A stretch of DNA of 64,000 nt from Onthophagus taurus (GCF_036711975.1 NW_027248940.1:5704001-5768000), one strand, 5' to 3'; positions 29,913 through 40,671 are shown, numbered from the stretch's first letter. The notes: generated by a model from the sequence alone, not told the origin. Translations and numbers: made by a program.

Positions 29913-31464
29913 TTGTTGTCGTTCACATTTTCCGTTCCTGATCAGTTTCATTTACATAAAAGTAGTGTGCGTGTTCACAAAAAGTGGTCTGATGAAAACT
30001 TGATTATAGCTGCTATTCTGTTAGATGAAGAAGTTAAGTTAAAACGAAGATTTTGGGTGCATAATATATTAAAGAAAAGAAATATTGAAGGAGAATATAC
30101 AACATTATTTAGAGAACTGAGAGATGACGAAACCAAATTTTTTGAGTATTTCCGGATGTCAAAATATAAATTCCACGAATTACTGTTAATCATTGAGCCG
30201 GTGATAACAAAACAAAGAACAACATTCAGGGAGGCGATAACAGCAAAACAAAAATTATCTGCTTGTTTAAGGTAAGTTGTTTATTTATTATGGCAGTAAT
30301 ACAAAAAAAATTGTAAGTTATTCAATATTTGCATGATCATAAAATGATTCTATGTATGAAGCAGCTGTTGATTTGAAGTAGCAGGGGAGGGCGTAGACGC
30401 TGGAGCAGTTCGGGTGTGAAAATTATAATTGTTGCTAGTAGTATTGAAATTTGCTCTAGTTCCATATCTTGTACCAAATTAAAGATCCTACTTTCTGCAA
30501 TGTTTCTATAATACCTCGTAAAGCGGTTAACCTTTGTAGCAATACTTTCAAAAAATATATCTGTTGAATCTTTTACTGCAGGAAGACTTGTTTCTTCTCT
30601 TCTTTGCTTTTCAACAAGGTACTCCAGTAGCGAATTCATCTTGTTTTCTTTTCGATGGTCTGCTTAGATTAGAAGTAGATTTAGTTTGAGCAGGAGAAAC
30701 TGTAACCCCTTCTGCGTTTTCCAATGCGTCAGTAACTGGGGTCCCAGTAGCCGCAATATTTTCGTCTCGTTCTTCTTCTTCACGTCAATATCGTCAAGAT
30801 TGCTAATTGTTTCTCGTTGGCGCAAAAATGCTTCTAAAACCCCGTTTGTTCTTCAAATCGCCATTTGTTTATTGGCTTACTCGCTTGTCCCAATTTCGTC
30901 AGATTATTTTTTTATTTTTTCGCCACTGATCTCTCAACTGATTCCATCTATTTTTGCAAGTCGACCCTATACATAGAAAAAGTATTTATTCGAAAAGGTC
31001 TATTTATATATTTTATAAATATTGTAAAACTTTAAAAGTTAAATCTTTTTAATTTTGTGATAGTAGGGGATGAAGCGTTTCCCTTAAAACCTAATTTATT
31101 AAGACCATGATCTTCTGCTCAACAACGAGACGATACAACAAAGAAAATATTTAATTATAGATTATCACGTGCTCCAAGATGCTCCGACAACGCCTTTGCT
31201 ATTTTAGGTCAAAAATTTCAATTTTATAATAGAAGATTAAAATCTGCACCACAATATGCAGATAAAATTGTTTTAACTACATGTTTACTGCATAATTTTA
31301 TTAAAGACTATCAAATCAATTTCACAGCTAGTAACTCTACCGTAGAAAATTTGCCACACCAAGGAGGAAATGCAACAGCTACTGCATTTCAACTCGGAGA
31401 CATTTACAAAGATTTTTTTAATTCTCCAATAGGAGCTGTTGAATGGCAAATGAGTGCAATTTAA
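29913..31464 (+). pseudogene. Harbinger-1 transposase, catalytic core deleted
   Basis: The N-terminal exon (to a GT donor at 30272) encodes KRRFWVHNILKKRNIEGEYT and FFEYFRMSKYKFHELL. The C-terminal part (about 31085-31464) encodes IFNYRLSRAPRCSDNAFAIL and LTTCLLHNFIKDY and ends in WQMSAI. The middle with the catalytic DDE residues (IDGxH, GDxxY) is absent; the MADF gene in the opposite direction occupies the space between. The protein cannot be catalytic. Confidence 0.8.
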
Positions 31465-31718
31465 AAAGTTCACCATTATATTAATCCGTACTTACATTTC
31501 ATATGTATATACTAATACTCTTGTAATAAAATGATTACTATGATTAGTTAAAGTTATGAAAATATTCTTCTTACTTACCCAGTGTGACGTTTAGTTCCTT
31601 TGAAATAACTGACCAAATCTTGTCTTTATAGTAATTGTCACTATATTTAGAATTTTCTAAATCATAGAGGGTCTTATTTTCCCTCACCAGTTAGTTCGAT
31701 TAACTTCTCGTCATTCAT
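30337..31718 (-). pseudogene. Harbinger-1 MADF/Myb-like partner protein
   Basis: Exon 1 (31579-31718) begins MNDEKLIEL; after a one-base shift near 31685 it continues VRENKTLYDLENSKY and YKDKIWSVISKELN, a MADF domain start, with a GTAAGT donor. Exon 2 begins near 30969 with CKNRWNQLRDQWRK, then stops and shifts. The C-terminal frame 30337-30639 (MNSLLEYLVEKQRREETSLP, LVQDMELEQISILLATI) resembles the BESS-like tail. In Harbinger elements this protein brings the transposase to DNA. Confidence 0.7.
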
Positions 31719-32043
31719 ATCTCAATAACACGATAAACAATAACAATAACTCAATAAACACGAAAAATGTAAACGCGAAACACAATTTTATACTTAGTGC
31801 AGTTTAATAAAATATTGAACTGAACTGTAACGGTATCCCCACTATCAATAACGTTTCCGTCACGTCTCAGCTTGTCCGTTAAAAAATATGTTTGCGTCAA
31901 TATGGAACGGAACGGAATGGAAACGGTATGTAAATGGAATGGAAGGTGTGCATACGTCCACTCATTTACAGCCTATAATATTTTACGTAAACGGAATGGT
32001 ACCGGTACGGAATGGAGACGGAACGTATAGTGAGAATTAACCT

Positions 32044-32415
32044 TAAGTCTTCAAATCCTTCAATAAAATCAAGGGCCTTCGAATACTCCAACAATTCTTT
32101 TATAGACATTTCGTCAAAGCATACCGTGCAAAAGTTTTCAATTCTACTCATTGACTGTGTCTTCGGCAATAATTGAGTTTTTAAAGTAACACAAAAACCT
32201 GGTAAAACAGTTGCGTGTCCAATCCATCGCTTTATAGTACTTATACCAGGAAGAATGATATTTTTTCGTAAGTTCCGGTAGGCACTTGGACTAGAATAAT
32301 ATAGTGATAACGAGAGTTGTTTTTGTCCTACCTTCAATTTGGATCGTTTCTTATGCAATAACTGCATACGCACTAAATTTTTAGATGTTGTACTGAAGTA
32401 ATGGAACTTGTTTAA
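32044..32415 (-). pseudogene. P3 block 2: start of catalytic domain
   Basis: From the TTAA site the frame runs NKFHYFSTTSKNLVRMQLLH, LSLSLYYSSPSAYRNLRK, GISTIKRWIG and the first catalytic Asp region CTVCFDEMSIKELLEYSK to FIEGFEDL, where the Harbinger duplication lies. P1 shows the same landmarks (FDEMAIK, GYEDLG). Confidence 0.8.
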
Positions 32416-34962
32416 CACGTTAACTGCCATAATGTGTACCATATATGGACACAGTTGAAGTACCCCCAGCGCCATGTGTACCATCAGTGGGCACACGTTC
32501 TACCACCTTCTAAGCCATGTGTACACAAGGTGGCCGCATTTAGTATTGATTTAAATATATGTATGGGTGGGTCTGGCGTAGGAAATCATTATTCGAGTGT
32601 GGTCTGAGAATATTTTAGTTTTTATAGAAAATATGACACAAAATTATTATATATCAAAATATATCAAAATTATTTATTTCTTTCTGTTCAAAAATGTAAC
32701 GTTTAGCTTAAACTAATATTTATAAAATTAATGGAAAATGACTGCGAAGCACAAAACATTCTATTAAATTTTTTTGAAAACGTGTTTTTCAAAAAAGCAT
32801 TCCATGCAAATGAAAATATTGCCGTCGTAACCTAGACATATGTAAGTAATTCTTTTTGTATTTTTTACTGCATAATCGCGCCCATGTTGTTGTGAATTCT
32901 TTTCATAGCAAAGATTTGCATCTTCCCCTTTTATGCTTTCTCTCGTTATCCATTTTTTCGGTAAGTCTGTGTTCTTCTACTGGATTCTCTGCGTTTGGGT
33001 GTAGCGGTTCTCCACTTTCAAAAAGTTGCATGGCAAGGTTTTCCTTGAAAGTGGTTATAGAAATTCTTATTGTTTATTTTGTTGTACAAGTATAACGCAT
33101 TTACTACTGAGGTGCCTGTAATAAATTCAAAAGCCAATTTTCTGTACCATTTTCTTGACTTTCTCAGAGAATTTGAATAGGCTGCCATTTGATCTGACAT
33201 ATCAACAAACGCTTTAGCTTTATTGTAATCGATTATTGCAGACGGTTTGAACCTGGGACCCTCTTTGTGATGTAGTTCTTTCTGTTCATCTGTGTGTTTA
33301 GTAGATAATAGGAGGACATCTCTTTTGTCATGTTAGTTACTTCATAACAACCACTTTATTTTGATTCTGCCTTGCAACAATTTCTCCTCTCTTGAGGTTT
33401 GCGTCGACCACAGTCTTTGGCAGACCTTTTTTATTCTTTCGAATAGTTCCTACTAGATGAGTTGATCTTTTTTGTAAGTTCTCCGCTAGGGCAACAGACT
33501 GGTACCACTTATCTGCATAAAGAGTCCTTTCATCATCAAGCAATGGTTGTAACATTTCCATAACGATAGATTCCGCCACCGATTGTCCTTCAATCTTTTC
33601 CTTACCGCAATATATCTTCAGGCTGTCGCCATCAAAGCATACTTTATAAATTTTCATTCCACACTTATGCCTTTTTCCTTTTATGTATTGTCGAAAAGAT
33701 AATCTGCCTCGAAACGGAATCATGGTTTCATCGATACAAATGGTTTCTTCTGGAACAATGCACAAAGAAGCGTTTCTATTCAACATGTCAACCAGACATT
33801 GAATTTTGTGTAGCCTATCGTTGAAGGGGCATTCTTCGTTATTTGCTAAATGGAACTTGCACAAAAGCAGCTCAAACCTATTTCGAGCCATATCTTGATA
33901 TCTCGTTTTTATACAATGGATTTTTACGCCAATAATCTTTGAGTGATGGCTTTTTATCTAATCCCATCCAAATCAAAATAGCAAGAAATGTTCGTATTTC
34001 ACTAAAGTTGGTATCTACCCATGCATGTAAACGTGAATAGTCGCCGAAATTCTCGTGGCTTATGGCTAAAACAATTTGCTGTTCGGCATATCTGTTTGTT
34101 TCATCAACGATCTTGTTAACAACAACATCGGACACAAGCAATTCAAAAAAACTAAGCTCGTTTTTACCATGCATTTGAGCCTGCAGGGCTGGTGAAATTT
34201 CCTGAAATTGGTCCCCACTCTGGCTCTTCACTTCGACTTCCTGGAGGATCTGTTATTGTGTCAGACTGGGCCGATGTTGATGGTTTAGCCTGAAGTTGAT
34301 GGTTGCGTTGAATCTAACAGAAAAATGAACTTTGCAGTATTGCAATACCACATAAAAATACAGACGTACTGCTAAACGGTAAGACTAAAAAATATTTGAA
34401 ATGGTAAATCGAAACAGCTTTTTTTTTCATCAAAAAGCTAAAACTATACCATAATCAAAGTTTATGCTATTGGTAATATCTTTTTTACGTACTTGATCGA
34501 CTTCTACGTTTCGTTTTCCTAAGGCAGTCATCTTCAGAATCGTTCGATGATGTTTCATCTACCGAATATGTTGGATCAAGGTCGGAATTTGAGAAGTCTG
34601 AAAATTCATCACTCATGTCAAGTTCTCTCCAAACCTCAATCTCTTCTGCTGCAGTCTTTACCGCTTGTTGCATTTCAAACTGGTTACTGAAACCAGTTGT
34701 CGCTGCTGAACGAACGAACATCGAGTTTATGCGTGTCCACGTATGGCGCACGATGTGCAAAACATTAAGTAATGTTCACTCAGGCGCCACGTGTACCATA
34801 TTAGGACACACTTTTTTCTAACAAAAAAAATAATTAGAGAAAAAAGGTTTTTCAATATTTGTTTATTTTTAAACAGTAAAACATCATTTTCATTAAAAAA
34901 CAAACATGGCCCATGGGACACGGTACATATTTTTTTAAATATTGGGGAGGGCAGTTAACGTG
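32416..34962 (-). mobile_element. piggyBac-1 inserted in P3
   Basis: A 2547-bp element with the inverted termini CACGTTAACTGCC flanked by TTAA (32412-32415, 34963-34966), the fixed piggyBac target. Subterminal motifs GTGTACCAT...CACAC recur near 32436, 32476 and 34785. It contains one broken transposase gene. Confidence 0.9.
32800..34760 (-). pseudogene. piggyBac-1 transposase
   Basis: N-terminal acidic region (DEFSDFSNSDLDPTYSVDET) at 34485-34760. The core DDE_Tnp_1_7 domain is split over frames 33878-34231 (FLAILIWMGLDKKPSLKDYW), 33337-33891 (CIDETMIPFRGRLSFRQYI with the first Asp, TLYADKWYQS with the second) and 33018-33200 (VDMSDQMAAYSNSLRKSRKW, third Asp). A Cys-poor C-terminal part reaches about 32800. 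Frameshifts lie near 33900 and 33335, with a further break before 34231. Confidence 0.8.
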
Positions 34963-34971
34963 TTAATATGT

Positions 34972-35341
34972 TGTTGCGGAAAATTCCGTGGAAGGTGGTT
35001 TCGGGGTAAGGTGGAAGAATTAAATGTGATTTTTCAAAAGAAAACTGGTTTATTAACCACACTCTGAATAAAAATGCAAAAATTAACATTATGATAAAAA
35101 TATAAACTAAAATGTAACAAACCTGAGCACAAGGACACACAACATATAAAAAATATGTTATAAGTTCCCAAGAGGTCGCTCGAGTCTGGTGTCACAAACC
35201 AATGTGCCAAACCGAATCAAAACCAGACTCGAAGGACCCTCACAAGTTTACATCCCCACCTCGCACGTGGTGGACAAAAACTAACCCAATATCAAAATAA
35301 ACGCCAATTCGAACGCGGATATACAAAAATATTATGTTTCA
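34972..35341 (-). repeat. Gypsy-3 3' LTR
   Basis: TGAAACATAA ... CCGCAACA in element orientation, preceded by the purine tract ACGGGGGCAGA at 35342-35352. Confidence 0.95.
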
Positions 35342-35361
35342 TCTGCCCCCGTGCGAACAAT

Positions 35362-38300
35362 CTAAGGGGTTGATTCGCAAGTAGTTAAAAATAAATTATA
35401 TGGTTTCAAATGTGTTACATGAAAAGTACCACGTTCTTTTGAAGTTCCCGGATAAACTAAAATATATGTATTTTCATGAATTCTTTTCTTAATTATATAA
35501 GGCCCTTCAAACAAAAATAAAAACTTTTTTACTTCGGAAGTTAGCGCGGAAGAAATAGGGTTCGCTCGAAGCAAAACTAAGTCACCAGGCAAAAAAACAA
35601 TACATTCTTTTAGTGAGTGAAATTTACCCTTTCTTTTTTCTAAACGACTCTTAAAACATTCTCGAACGTAATAAAGACGTACATGCGCGTCAAGGTTTAC
35701 GGTATTTGGCCAATCCAACAAATCACGAATCGGCGAAAAAGATTTAGTACCAAAATGAATTTCGATGGGCGCAAAACCAGTGGACTCGTGAACCGCGTTA
35801 TTAATTAGTTTAGCTATTTCCGGAACTGATCTAGCCCAAGCTGAATGTGAAGAATGGCAAAAGGTACGAAACATCCACCCCAATTCACGCATTACCCGTT
35901 CCGAGGGATTTCCTTGGGGATGTCTAACAGAACTAAAAACTTGTACGATACCCTCATCTCTCAAAAAGTCCTTGAATATTCTAGCTTTAAATTGTGTACC
36001 CTGATCAGATAGCAATCTTTTAGGTTTACCTACTTGTAAAAAATAATGTTGCCTAAGTCGATTTAAGGCGGCAGCGGCGGTAGCTTTTTTAATTGGGTAC
36101 AACGCTAAATATTTAGAAAATACGTCAACCGCGACGAAAATATAAGAGACACCACCAGTTGAACGGGGTAACGGACCATAAAAATCGACAGCCACCAAAT
36201 CATTTGGCCCTTCCGGAACAATTGACTCTAAAGGCGGTTTAGGTAAAACGGAAGTTTTACATGATTGACAAAGTTCGCAACCCTTTACCACTCTCTTGAC
36301 ATTTGAGTGCATACCCGACCACCAAAAATCTCTACGCAGTGAACACCAAGTTTTATATACTCCAAAATGACCCAAATGTTCATGATAGTACCTTGTGATA
36401 GAATCAGTATGTTTCTTAGGGATACACAACCGTAATTCGACCCCATCCTGACGACAAAACAATAAATTCTGAAATAAGATGAATTTACTTTCTTTATTAT
36501 TGGGTTTATGGAGCTCTTCAATTATTTTGGATAGAGTTGGATCGCTTTTCTGAGCCTCAGGCAAATCTTTAATTAACGAGTTCAATTCGTTTATTTTACA
36601 CTTCATCACCGCAAAACATTTATTATCCGGAACGATAGGACGAATAGGAGGGTTTCTAGACAAAACATCAGCCAAAACATTATCTTTTCCGGAAATGAAT
36701 ACGCACTCGTAATCATATTCTTGGAGAGCAAGAACCCATCGTTCAATTCTGCGATTCAACAAACGGCAAGTATTTAAAAAAGACAAACTTCGATGATCCG
36801 TATAGATTTTAAAATGTTTCCCGATAAGGTAAGTACGCCATTTTTGCAAAGCAAATACCACTGCCAACAGTTCCTTCTCAGATACCGAGTATCGTCGTTC
36901 CCTGTCCAACAGTAAACGGCTAGCATAACTAATTATTTTTTTCCTACCATTCACCATTTGGAAGAGAATGGCTCCCAAACCAATATCGCTAGCATCACAT
37001 TGTACTTCGAAAGGTAAGTCGTACGAAGGTTGATAAAGCATAATTTCCCGTGATAAAATTTCTTTAATTTTCACAAAAGCTTCCTCCTGCGTTTCACCCC
37101 AACGCCAACGAGATTGTTTCCTCAGTAACTCAGAAAGAGGTTCCGCTATAGATGCAAAGTTTTCTACAAAACACCTATCGAAATTAGCCAAACCCAGAAA
37201 AGCCTGCAGCTGTTTCACGTTACGGGACACGGGGAAATCACGCAGAGCAGATACTCTTTCAGGATCCTGACATACACCTGACTGGCTAATTAAATATCCT
37301 AAATAAATCATTTCTGTTCTAAAAAATTGGCACTTTTTCAACCTTAATGTAAATCCAGCATTTTTTAGTCTACTTAAAACCAAATCTAAGTGATGAAGAT
37401 GTTGCTCAAAAGAATTTGAGGCTATTAATAGGTCATCGACATACGCATAAACAAATCCCGCGAAAGAAGGACCCAAAATGCGATCAATACATCTCGTAAA
37501 TGACGAAACGGCGGTCTTTAAACCAAAAGGTAGCACCTTAAATTGGTAACATTTATTTTCGAAACGGAAACCTGTATATTTGCGATGTTCCGACTTTAAT
37601 GGAATCTGCCAATATCCCGCAGTCAAGTCTAAAGTAGACATATAAGTAATATTGCCACAATTACGAAGGATATCTTCTATGGTTCTAGGAAGCTCATTAT
37701 CTCCTACCCTAACCTTATTCAGACGCCTAGCATCCAAATAGACCCTAACCGAGCCATCTGATTTAACTGTTGTAACCAAAGGACTACAATATGGAGTGTT
37801 GGCGCGTTCAATGATACCCCATTTTTCCATTTTCCTAATTTCGTCCTGGATAACACCTCTATGAGCTACGGGAACCGGATATTGCTTTACCGTGAAAGGA
37901 TCTGTCGAGTTGAAAATTATTTCATGCTCATATTCCTGGGTAAGACCCGGTATTTCGGAAAAAATTGCCCAATGCTTATCCAAAACCGACGCGAAATGAC
38001 TTTTTTCCATAGAACTTATATTTAAATTGTTTAAGATATTATTGAAAAGATCTGATTCGTTATTACTGACCGTTTCACATTTTAAAATGGAAAAATAATA
38101 ATTAACTGGATGCTTTACTGCGCATAACCGTAAAGTAGATAATTCAGGCGGTTTCAATTCATGACAAAAAACTGTTTTCGGAATAAGAAATCGCTGATTC
38201 TGATGAATGATGGTTAATTCCCGTTTTTCAAAATCAAAACTGGAATTGTGAAACCTCAAAAAATCTATTCCCAAAATTATTGGATATGACAAATTAGGTA

Positions 38301-38658
38301 TCACAAAAAATTCATACCTAGTATTAAAATCATCTATATTAAATTCTAATGATAATTGATAGCTAATTTTATTTGTTTTTCCTTCAACTGCCCCCGAAAT
38401 TCGTGTACCTTGTATGGGAAAACAAGGAGTGTAATCTTTAATTATAGGCCAAACTTGCTGAAACGTAACCTCGGAAACGCAACAAATCTCGCTTCCAGTG
38501 TCAACTAACGCCGGAAATTCCATTCCTCCAATTCTTACCATCACCGTAGGACAACGATACGACACACTTTCATGAAAAAAATCACATATAATATCTAATA
38601 AGTCTTCTCTGGGTTCTCTATTTATTTTTAAATTATGGGCCGGTAAATAAGTCGACAC
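35362..38658 (-). CDS. Gypsy-3 Pol polyprotein (protease, RT, RNase H, integrase)
   Basis: 1098 codons without a break. Protease has LVDTGSEICC (about 52-61) and IILGIDFLRF (127-136). RT has LDARRLNKVR, STLDLTAGYWQ, PFGLKTAVSSF and the box YAYVDDLLIAS (404-414). RNase H has VQCDASDIG (552-560), TDHRSL (620) and LADVLSR (662). Integrase has the zinc module (HEHLGHFGVY, CELCQSC), then Asp at 825 (VDFYGPL), Asp at 885 (LSDQGTQFK) and Glu at 920 (GNPSERV), a correct D,D35E spacing. All catalytic residues are present, so the enzyme could be active. The start is uncertain because the protein is probably made by frameshifting from gag. Confidence 0.95.
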   Translation of the reverse strand: MSTYLPAHNLKINREPREDLLDIICDFFHESVSYRCPTVMVRIGGMEFPALVDTGSEICCVSEVTFQQVWPIIKDYTPCFPIQGTRISGAVEGKTNKISYQLSLEFNIDDFNTRYEFFVIPNLSYPIILGIDFLRFHNSSFDFEKRELTIIHQNQRFLIPKTVFCHELKPPELSTLRLCAVKHPVNYYFSILKCETVSNNESDLFNNILNNLNISSMEKSHFASVLDKHWAIFSEIPGLTQEYEHEIIFNSTDPFTVKQYPVPVAHRGVIQDEIRKMEKWGIIERANTPYCSPLVTTVKSDGSVRVYLDARRLNKVRVGDNELPRTIEDILRNCGNITYMSTLDLTAGYWQIPLKSEHRKYTGFRFENKCYQFKVLPFGLKTAVSSFTRCIDRILGPSFAGFVYAYVDDLLIASNSFEQHLHHLDLVLSRLKNAGFTLRLKKCQFFRTEMIYLGYLISQSGVCQDPERVSALRDFPVSRNVKQLQAFLGLANFDRCFVENFASIAEPLSELLRKQSRWRWGETQEEAFVKIKEILSREIMLYQPSYDLPFEVQCDASDIGLGAILFQMVNGRKKIISYASRLLLDRERRYSVSEKELLAVVFALQKWRTYLIGKHFKIYTDHRSLSFLNTCRLLNRRIERWVLALQEYDYECVFISGKDNVLADVLSRNPPIRPIVPDNKCFAVMKCKINELNSLIKDLPEAQKSDPTLSKIIEELHKPNNKESKFILFQNLLFCRQDGVELRLCIPKKHTDSITRYYHEHLGHFGVYKTWCSLRRDFWWSGMHSNVKRVVKGCELCQSCKTSVLPKPPLESIVPEGPNDLVAVDFYGPLPRSTGGVSYIFVAVDVFSKYLALYPIKKATAAAALNRLRQHYFLQVGKPKRLLSDQGTQFKARIFKDFLRDEGIVQVFSSVRHPQGNPSERVMRELGWMFRTFCHSSHSAWARSVPEIAKLINNAVHESTGFAPIEIHFGTKSFSPIRDLLDWPNTVNLDAHVRLYYVRECFKSRLEKRKGKFHSLKECIVFLPGDLVLLRANPISSALTSEVKKFLFLFEGPYIIKKRIHENTYILVYPGTSKERGTFHVTHLKPYNLFLTTCESTP

Positions 38659-38666
38659 CGATGGCC

Positions 38667-39452
38667 CTACTCGGTGTTTCCTCGCGCATTTCCCGACTCT
38701 AAAGCTAGCGCTTCACCCATATCATTGGAAAAAGGTGACCAAGAATCTACTTGAATGGCCGCCACCGGTCTATTTGGGTGAGAATTCCCGTGCGATCGCG
38801 GCTGAGGTCCGCGGGACTGATTTGTTTGCGAATGTGACGGATAAGGTCTAAAAACATATTCCGCTTGACGAAGTCTACTCAGTGCTTGCGTAATATCTGT
38901 TGTACCGATAAGAGACGCACCGATTTGTGGGGGAAAATGACGAGCAATCATCGTAATTAAAATATCTTCTTGTAGCGGAGGGTCTAAATACCTGCTTTTA
39001 GCGACTAAATTTAAGAAATAAGTGGAAAAACTGCCCTCATTACTTCTATACCGGCCGCTCTCTAACAAACTTCTAATTTCCATTTGTCGGAAACCGCCCC
39101 AAAATTGTTCCAAAAACGCTTTTTTAAAAGAGGGAAAATCCGGGGAGACCTCGCTCATAGCATCAAACCAAACCCTGGCCTCATTCGAAAATTGCGATCT
39201 CACGTAAAAATTTAATAAATTGTATGGGATCTTATACAATAGCAACGCTTGTTCTAATTGCGTAATAAATTTTACGGGATGAATATTAGTTCCGTCAAAA
39301 ATAGGAATCATTCTCGCGACATCTATTACAGAATTCACCGGATCAGGTGGCACCGGAGCGCTTAAAATTGAATTTGTTTGCATACGCGGAGCAGTCAAAC
39401 TAAACGGGTTTTTCTGGGGCGCGTTATTATTAGTAACGGGCCACCCCACCAT
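38667..39452 (-). CDS. Gypsy-3 Gag
   Basis: 261 codons, intact. After an Asn/Pro-rich leader it has the retrotransposon capsid pattern MIPIFDGTNIHPVKFITQLE, LLNFYVRSQFSNEARVWFDA, FKKAFLEQFWGG and GSFSTYFLNLVAKSRYL. A basic, Ser/Arg/Pro-rich tail (SQTNQSRGPQPRSHGN) takes the place of a zinc knuckle. It ends RGNTE. Pol lies in the -1 frame relative to gag with its first proposed codon 9 bases downstream, so a -1 ribosomal frameshift is plausible (inference). Gag assembles the particle. Confidence 0.85.
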   Translation of the reverse strand: MVGWPVTNNNAPQKNPFSLTAPRMQTNSILSAPVPPDPVNSVIDVARMIPIFDGTNIHPVKFITQLEQALLLYKIPYNLLNFYVRSQFSNEARVWFDAMSEVSPDFPSFKKAFLEQFWGGFRQMEIRSLLESGRYRSNEGSFSTYFLNLVAKSRYLDPPLQEDILITMIARHFPPQIGASLIGTTDITQALSRLRQAEYVFRPYPSHSQTNQSRGPQPRSHGNSHPNRPVAAIQVDSWSPFSNDMGEALALESGNARGNTE

Positions 39453-39773
39453 CTAGTATGGCGGAGGAACATTATCGACAACATTTTTGTTTGATAAAAA
39501 TGGACCTTTTATCTTACTTTCATTACTAGCCGTCTTCTTTATTGTTCCGGTAGAGTGTTCTGTTATTCCGGTCGCTTCTTCTGTTGTTGCCTTGTCCATA
39601 AATCGGGTTGTTGATTGACTTTCGTTTTCCCTATTATCTCTCTCTTGTTCACGTTCCTCCAACTCGCCATCGCTGTGGAAATTTTTCGTCCCCCGCGTGT
39701 TATATATATGCCTCGCTCTCGAAACCGGTGTCCGATTCATTATTCTCACGTAAATTTTCTTCAAAATCCACAA
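39453..39773 (-). CDS. Gypsy-3 leader ORF upstream of gag
   Basis: 106 codons, Glu/Arg/Thr-rich (DGELEEREQERDNRENESQS), ending in VPPPY and a TAG. The gag ATG follows the TAG at once in the same frame. It may be an upstream leader ORF or the true Gag N-terminus separated by one amber codon. The VPPPY ending resembles a PPxY late-domain motif, but this is only a pattern match. Confidence 0.55.
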   Translation of the reverse strand: MWILKKIYVRIMNRTPVSRARHIYNTRGTKNFHSDGELEEREQERDNRENESQSTTRFMDKATTEEATGITEHSTGTIKKTASNESKIKGPFLSNKNVVDNVPPPY

Positions 39774-39796
39774 TCAATTTACCACCAAAGCCGCAA

Positions 39797-39807
39797 GTTG
39801 GGCGCCA
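39797..39807 (-). promoter_or_regulatory. Gypsy-3 primer-binding site (tRNA-Lys type)
   Basis: Two bases after the 5' LTR the minus strand reads TGGCGCCCAAC, the classical tRNA-Lys primer site start. Confidence 0.75.
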
Positions 39808-39809
39808 GA

Positions 39810-40179
39810 TGTTGCGGAAAATTCCGTGGAAGGTGGTTTCGGGGTAAGGTGGAAGAATTAAATGTGATTTTTCAAAAGAAAACTGGTTTATTAACCACAC
39901 TCTGAATAAAAATGCAAAAATTAACATTATGATAAAAATATAAACTAAAATGTAACAAACCTGAGCACAAGGACACACAACATATAAAAAATATGTTATA
40001 AGTTCCCAAGAGGTCGCTCGAGTCTGGTGTCACAAACCAATGTGCCAAACCGAATCAAAACCAGACTCGAAGGACCCTCACAAGTTTACATCCCCACCTC
40101 GCACGTGGTGGACAAAAACTAACCCAATATCAAAATAAACGCCAATTCGAACGCGGATATACAAAAATATTATGTTTCA
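39810..40179 (-). repeat. Gypsy-3 5' LTR
   Basis: Identical to 34972-35341. It would hold the promoter; no TATA position is proposed. Confidence 0.95.
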
Positions 40180-40183
40180 ATGT

Positions 40184-40580
40184 TTTCAGTTTGTTAGTTT
40201 AAATTTACTGTCATTTATTTTGCTCTTTAGTTTTGAAATTGTTGATCGTTTTTTTTTTATTATGTATGCCTGTTTCTTTACTAATTCTTCTAATTTCCGG
40301 ATTTTCTTGGTTTTGGGACATTCTTCCTCATTAGGAAATTTTCGTTTTTTTTGAAGGTATTGGGAAATCTCATAATTCTCCTAAAAATTCCGATTCAGGA
40401 ATTATAGATTCAGGAGACATAGTTACGGAAGTGGGTTGCTCTGGAGTTGACCATATTGATGGAAATTCATCTTTGCCGTATGGTTTTATGGGAGTTAATA
40501 CTTTTAAATCTCTAAAATTATGAGATATGACTTTTCGTTGTAATCTACTTTAAGCAATTTAAAATGAACAATGGTTTCAA
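40184..40580 (-). pseudogene. P3 block 1: linker and coiled coil
   Basis: Encodes VISHNFRDLKVLTPIKPYGK, a Ser/Pro/Glu linker and a basic coiled coil (KKIRKLEELVKKQAYIIKKK, STISKLKSKINDSKF) as found after the THAP domain in P-like transposases. There is a frame change inside the linker and a stop just before the ATGT duplication. Confidence 0.6.
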
Positions 40581-40671
40581 ACTTTTTAAACGAGTTTATT
40601 AAATTTAACTTCACAATCAACTAAGAGAAATAGAGACGCGTTCATCACACTAGTCGGTAGTGGTGGAGAAA

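Larger units (their letters stand above)
29850..32043. mobile_element. Harbinger-1: PIF/Harbinger element inserted in P3
   Basis: A 2194-bp element with terminal repeats sharing ATTCTCACTATACGTTCCGT (two mismatches in the first six bases) and the 3-bp duplication taa at 29847-29849 and 32044-32046, diagnostic of PIF/Harbinger. It carries the two usual genes, transposase (plus strand) and MADF-type protein (minus strand), both damaged. Confidence 0.9.
34972..40179 (-). mobile_element. Gypsy-3: structurally intact Gypsy retrotransposon
   Basis: LTRs of 370 bp at 34972-35341 and 39810-40179 are identical by eye. The 4-bp duplication ATGT lies at 34968-34971 and 40180-40183. It has an intact gag and a single 1098-codon pol. 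It is inserted next to the piggyBac-1 TTAA site in P3. Identical LTRs mean a very recent insertion. Confidence 0.95.
25289..40580 (-). mobile_element. P3: P-like transposase gene split by four nested insertions
   Basis: Four blocks (40184-40580, 32044-32415, 29656-29849, 25289-25943) are consecutive parts of one P-like transposase. The gaps are exactly a Gypsy (ATGT), a piggyBac (TTAA), a Harbinger (TAA) and a Copia (ATAGC), each with a matching duplication at both edges. The THAP exon and the C-terminal LNQDPLENFF region were not found. The gene also has its own stops, so it was decayed or decayed afterwards. Confidence 0.85.
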
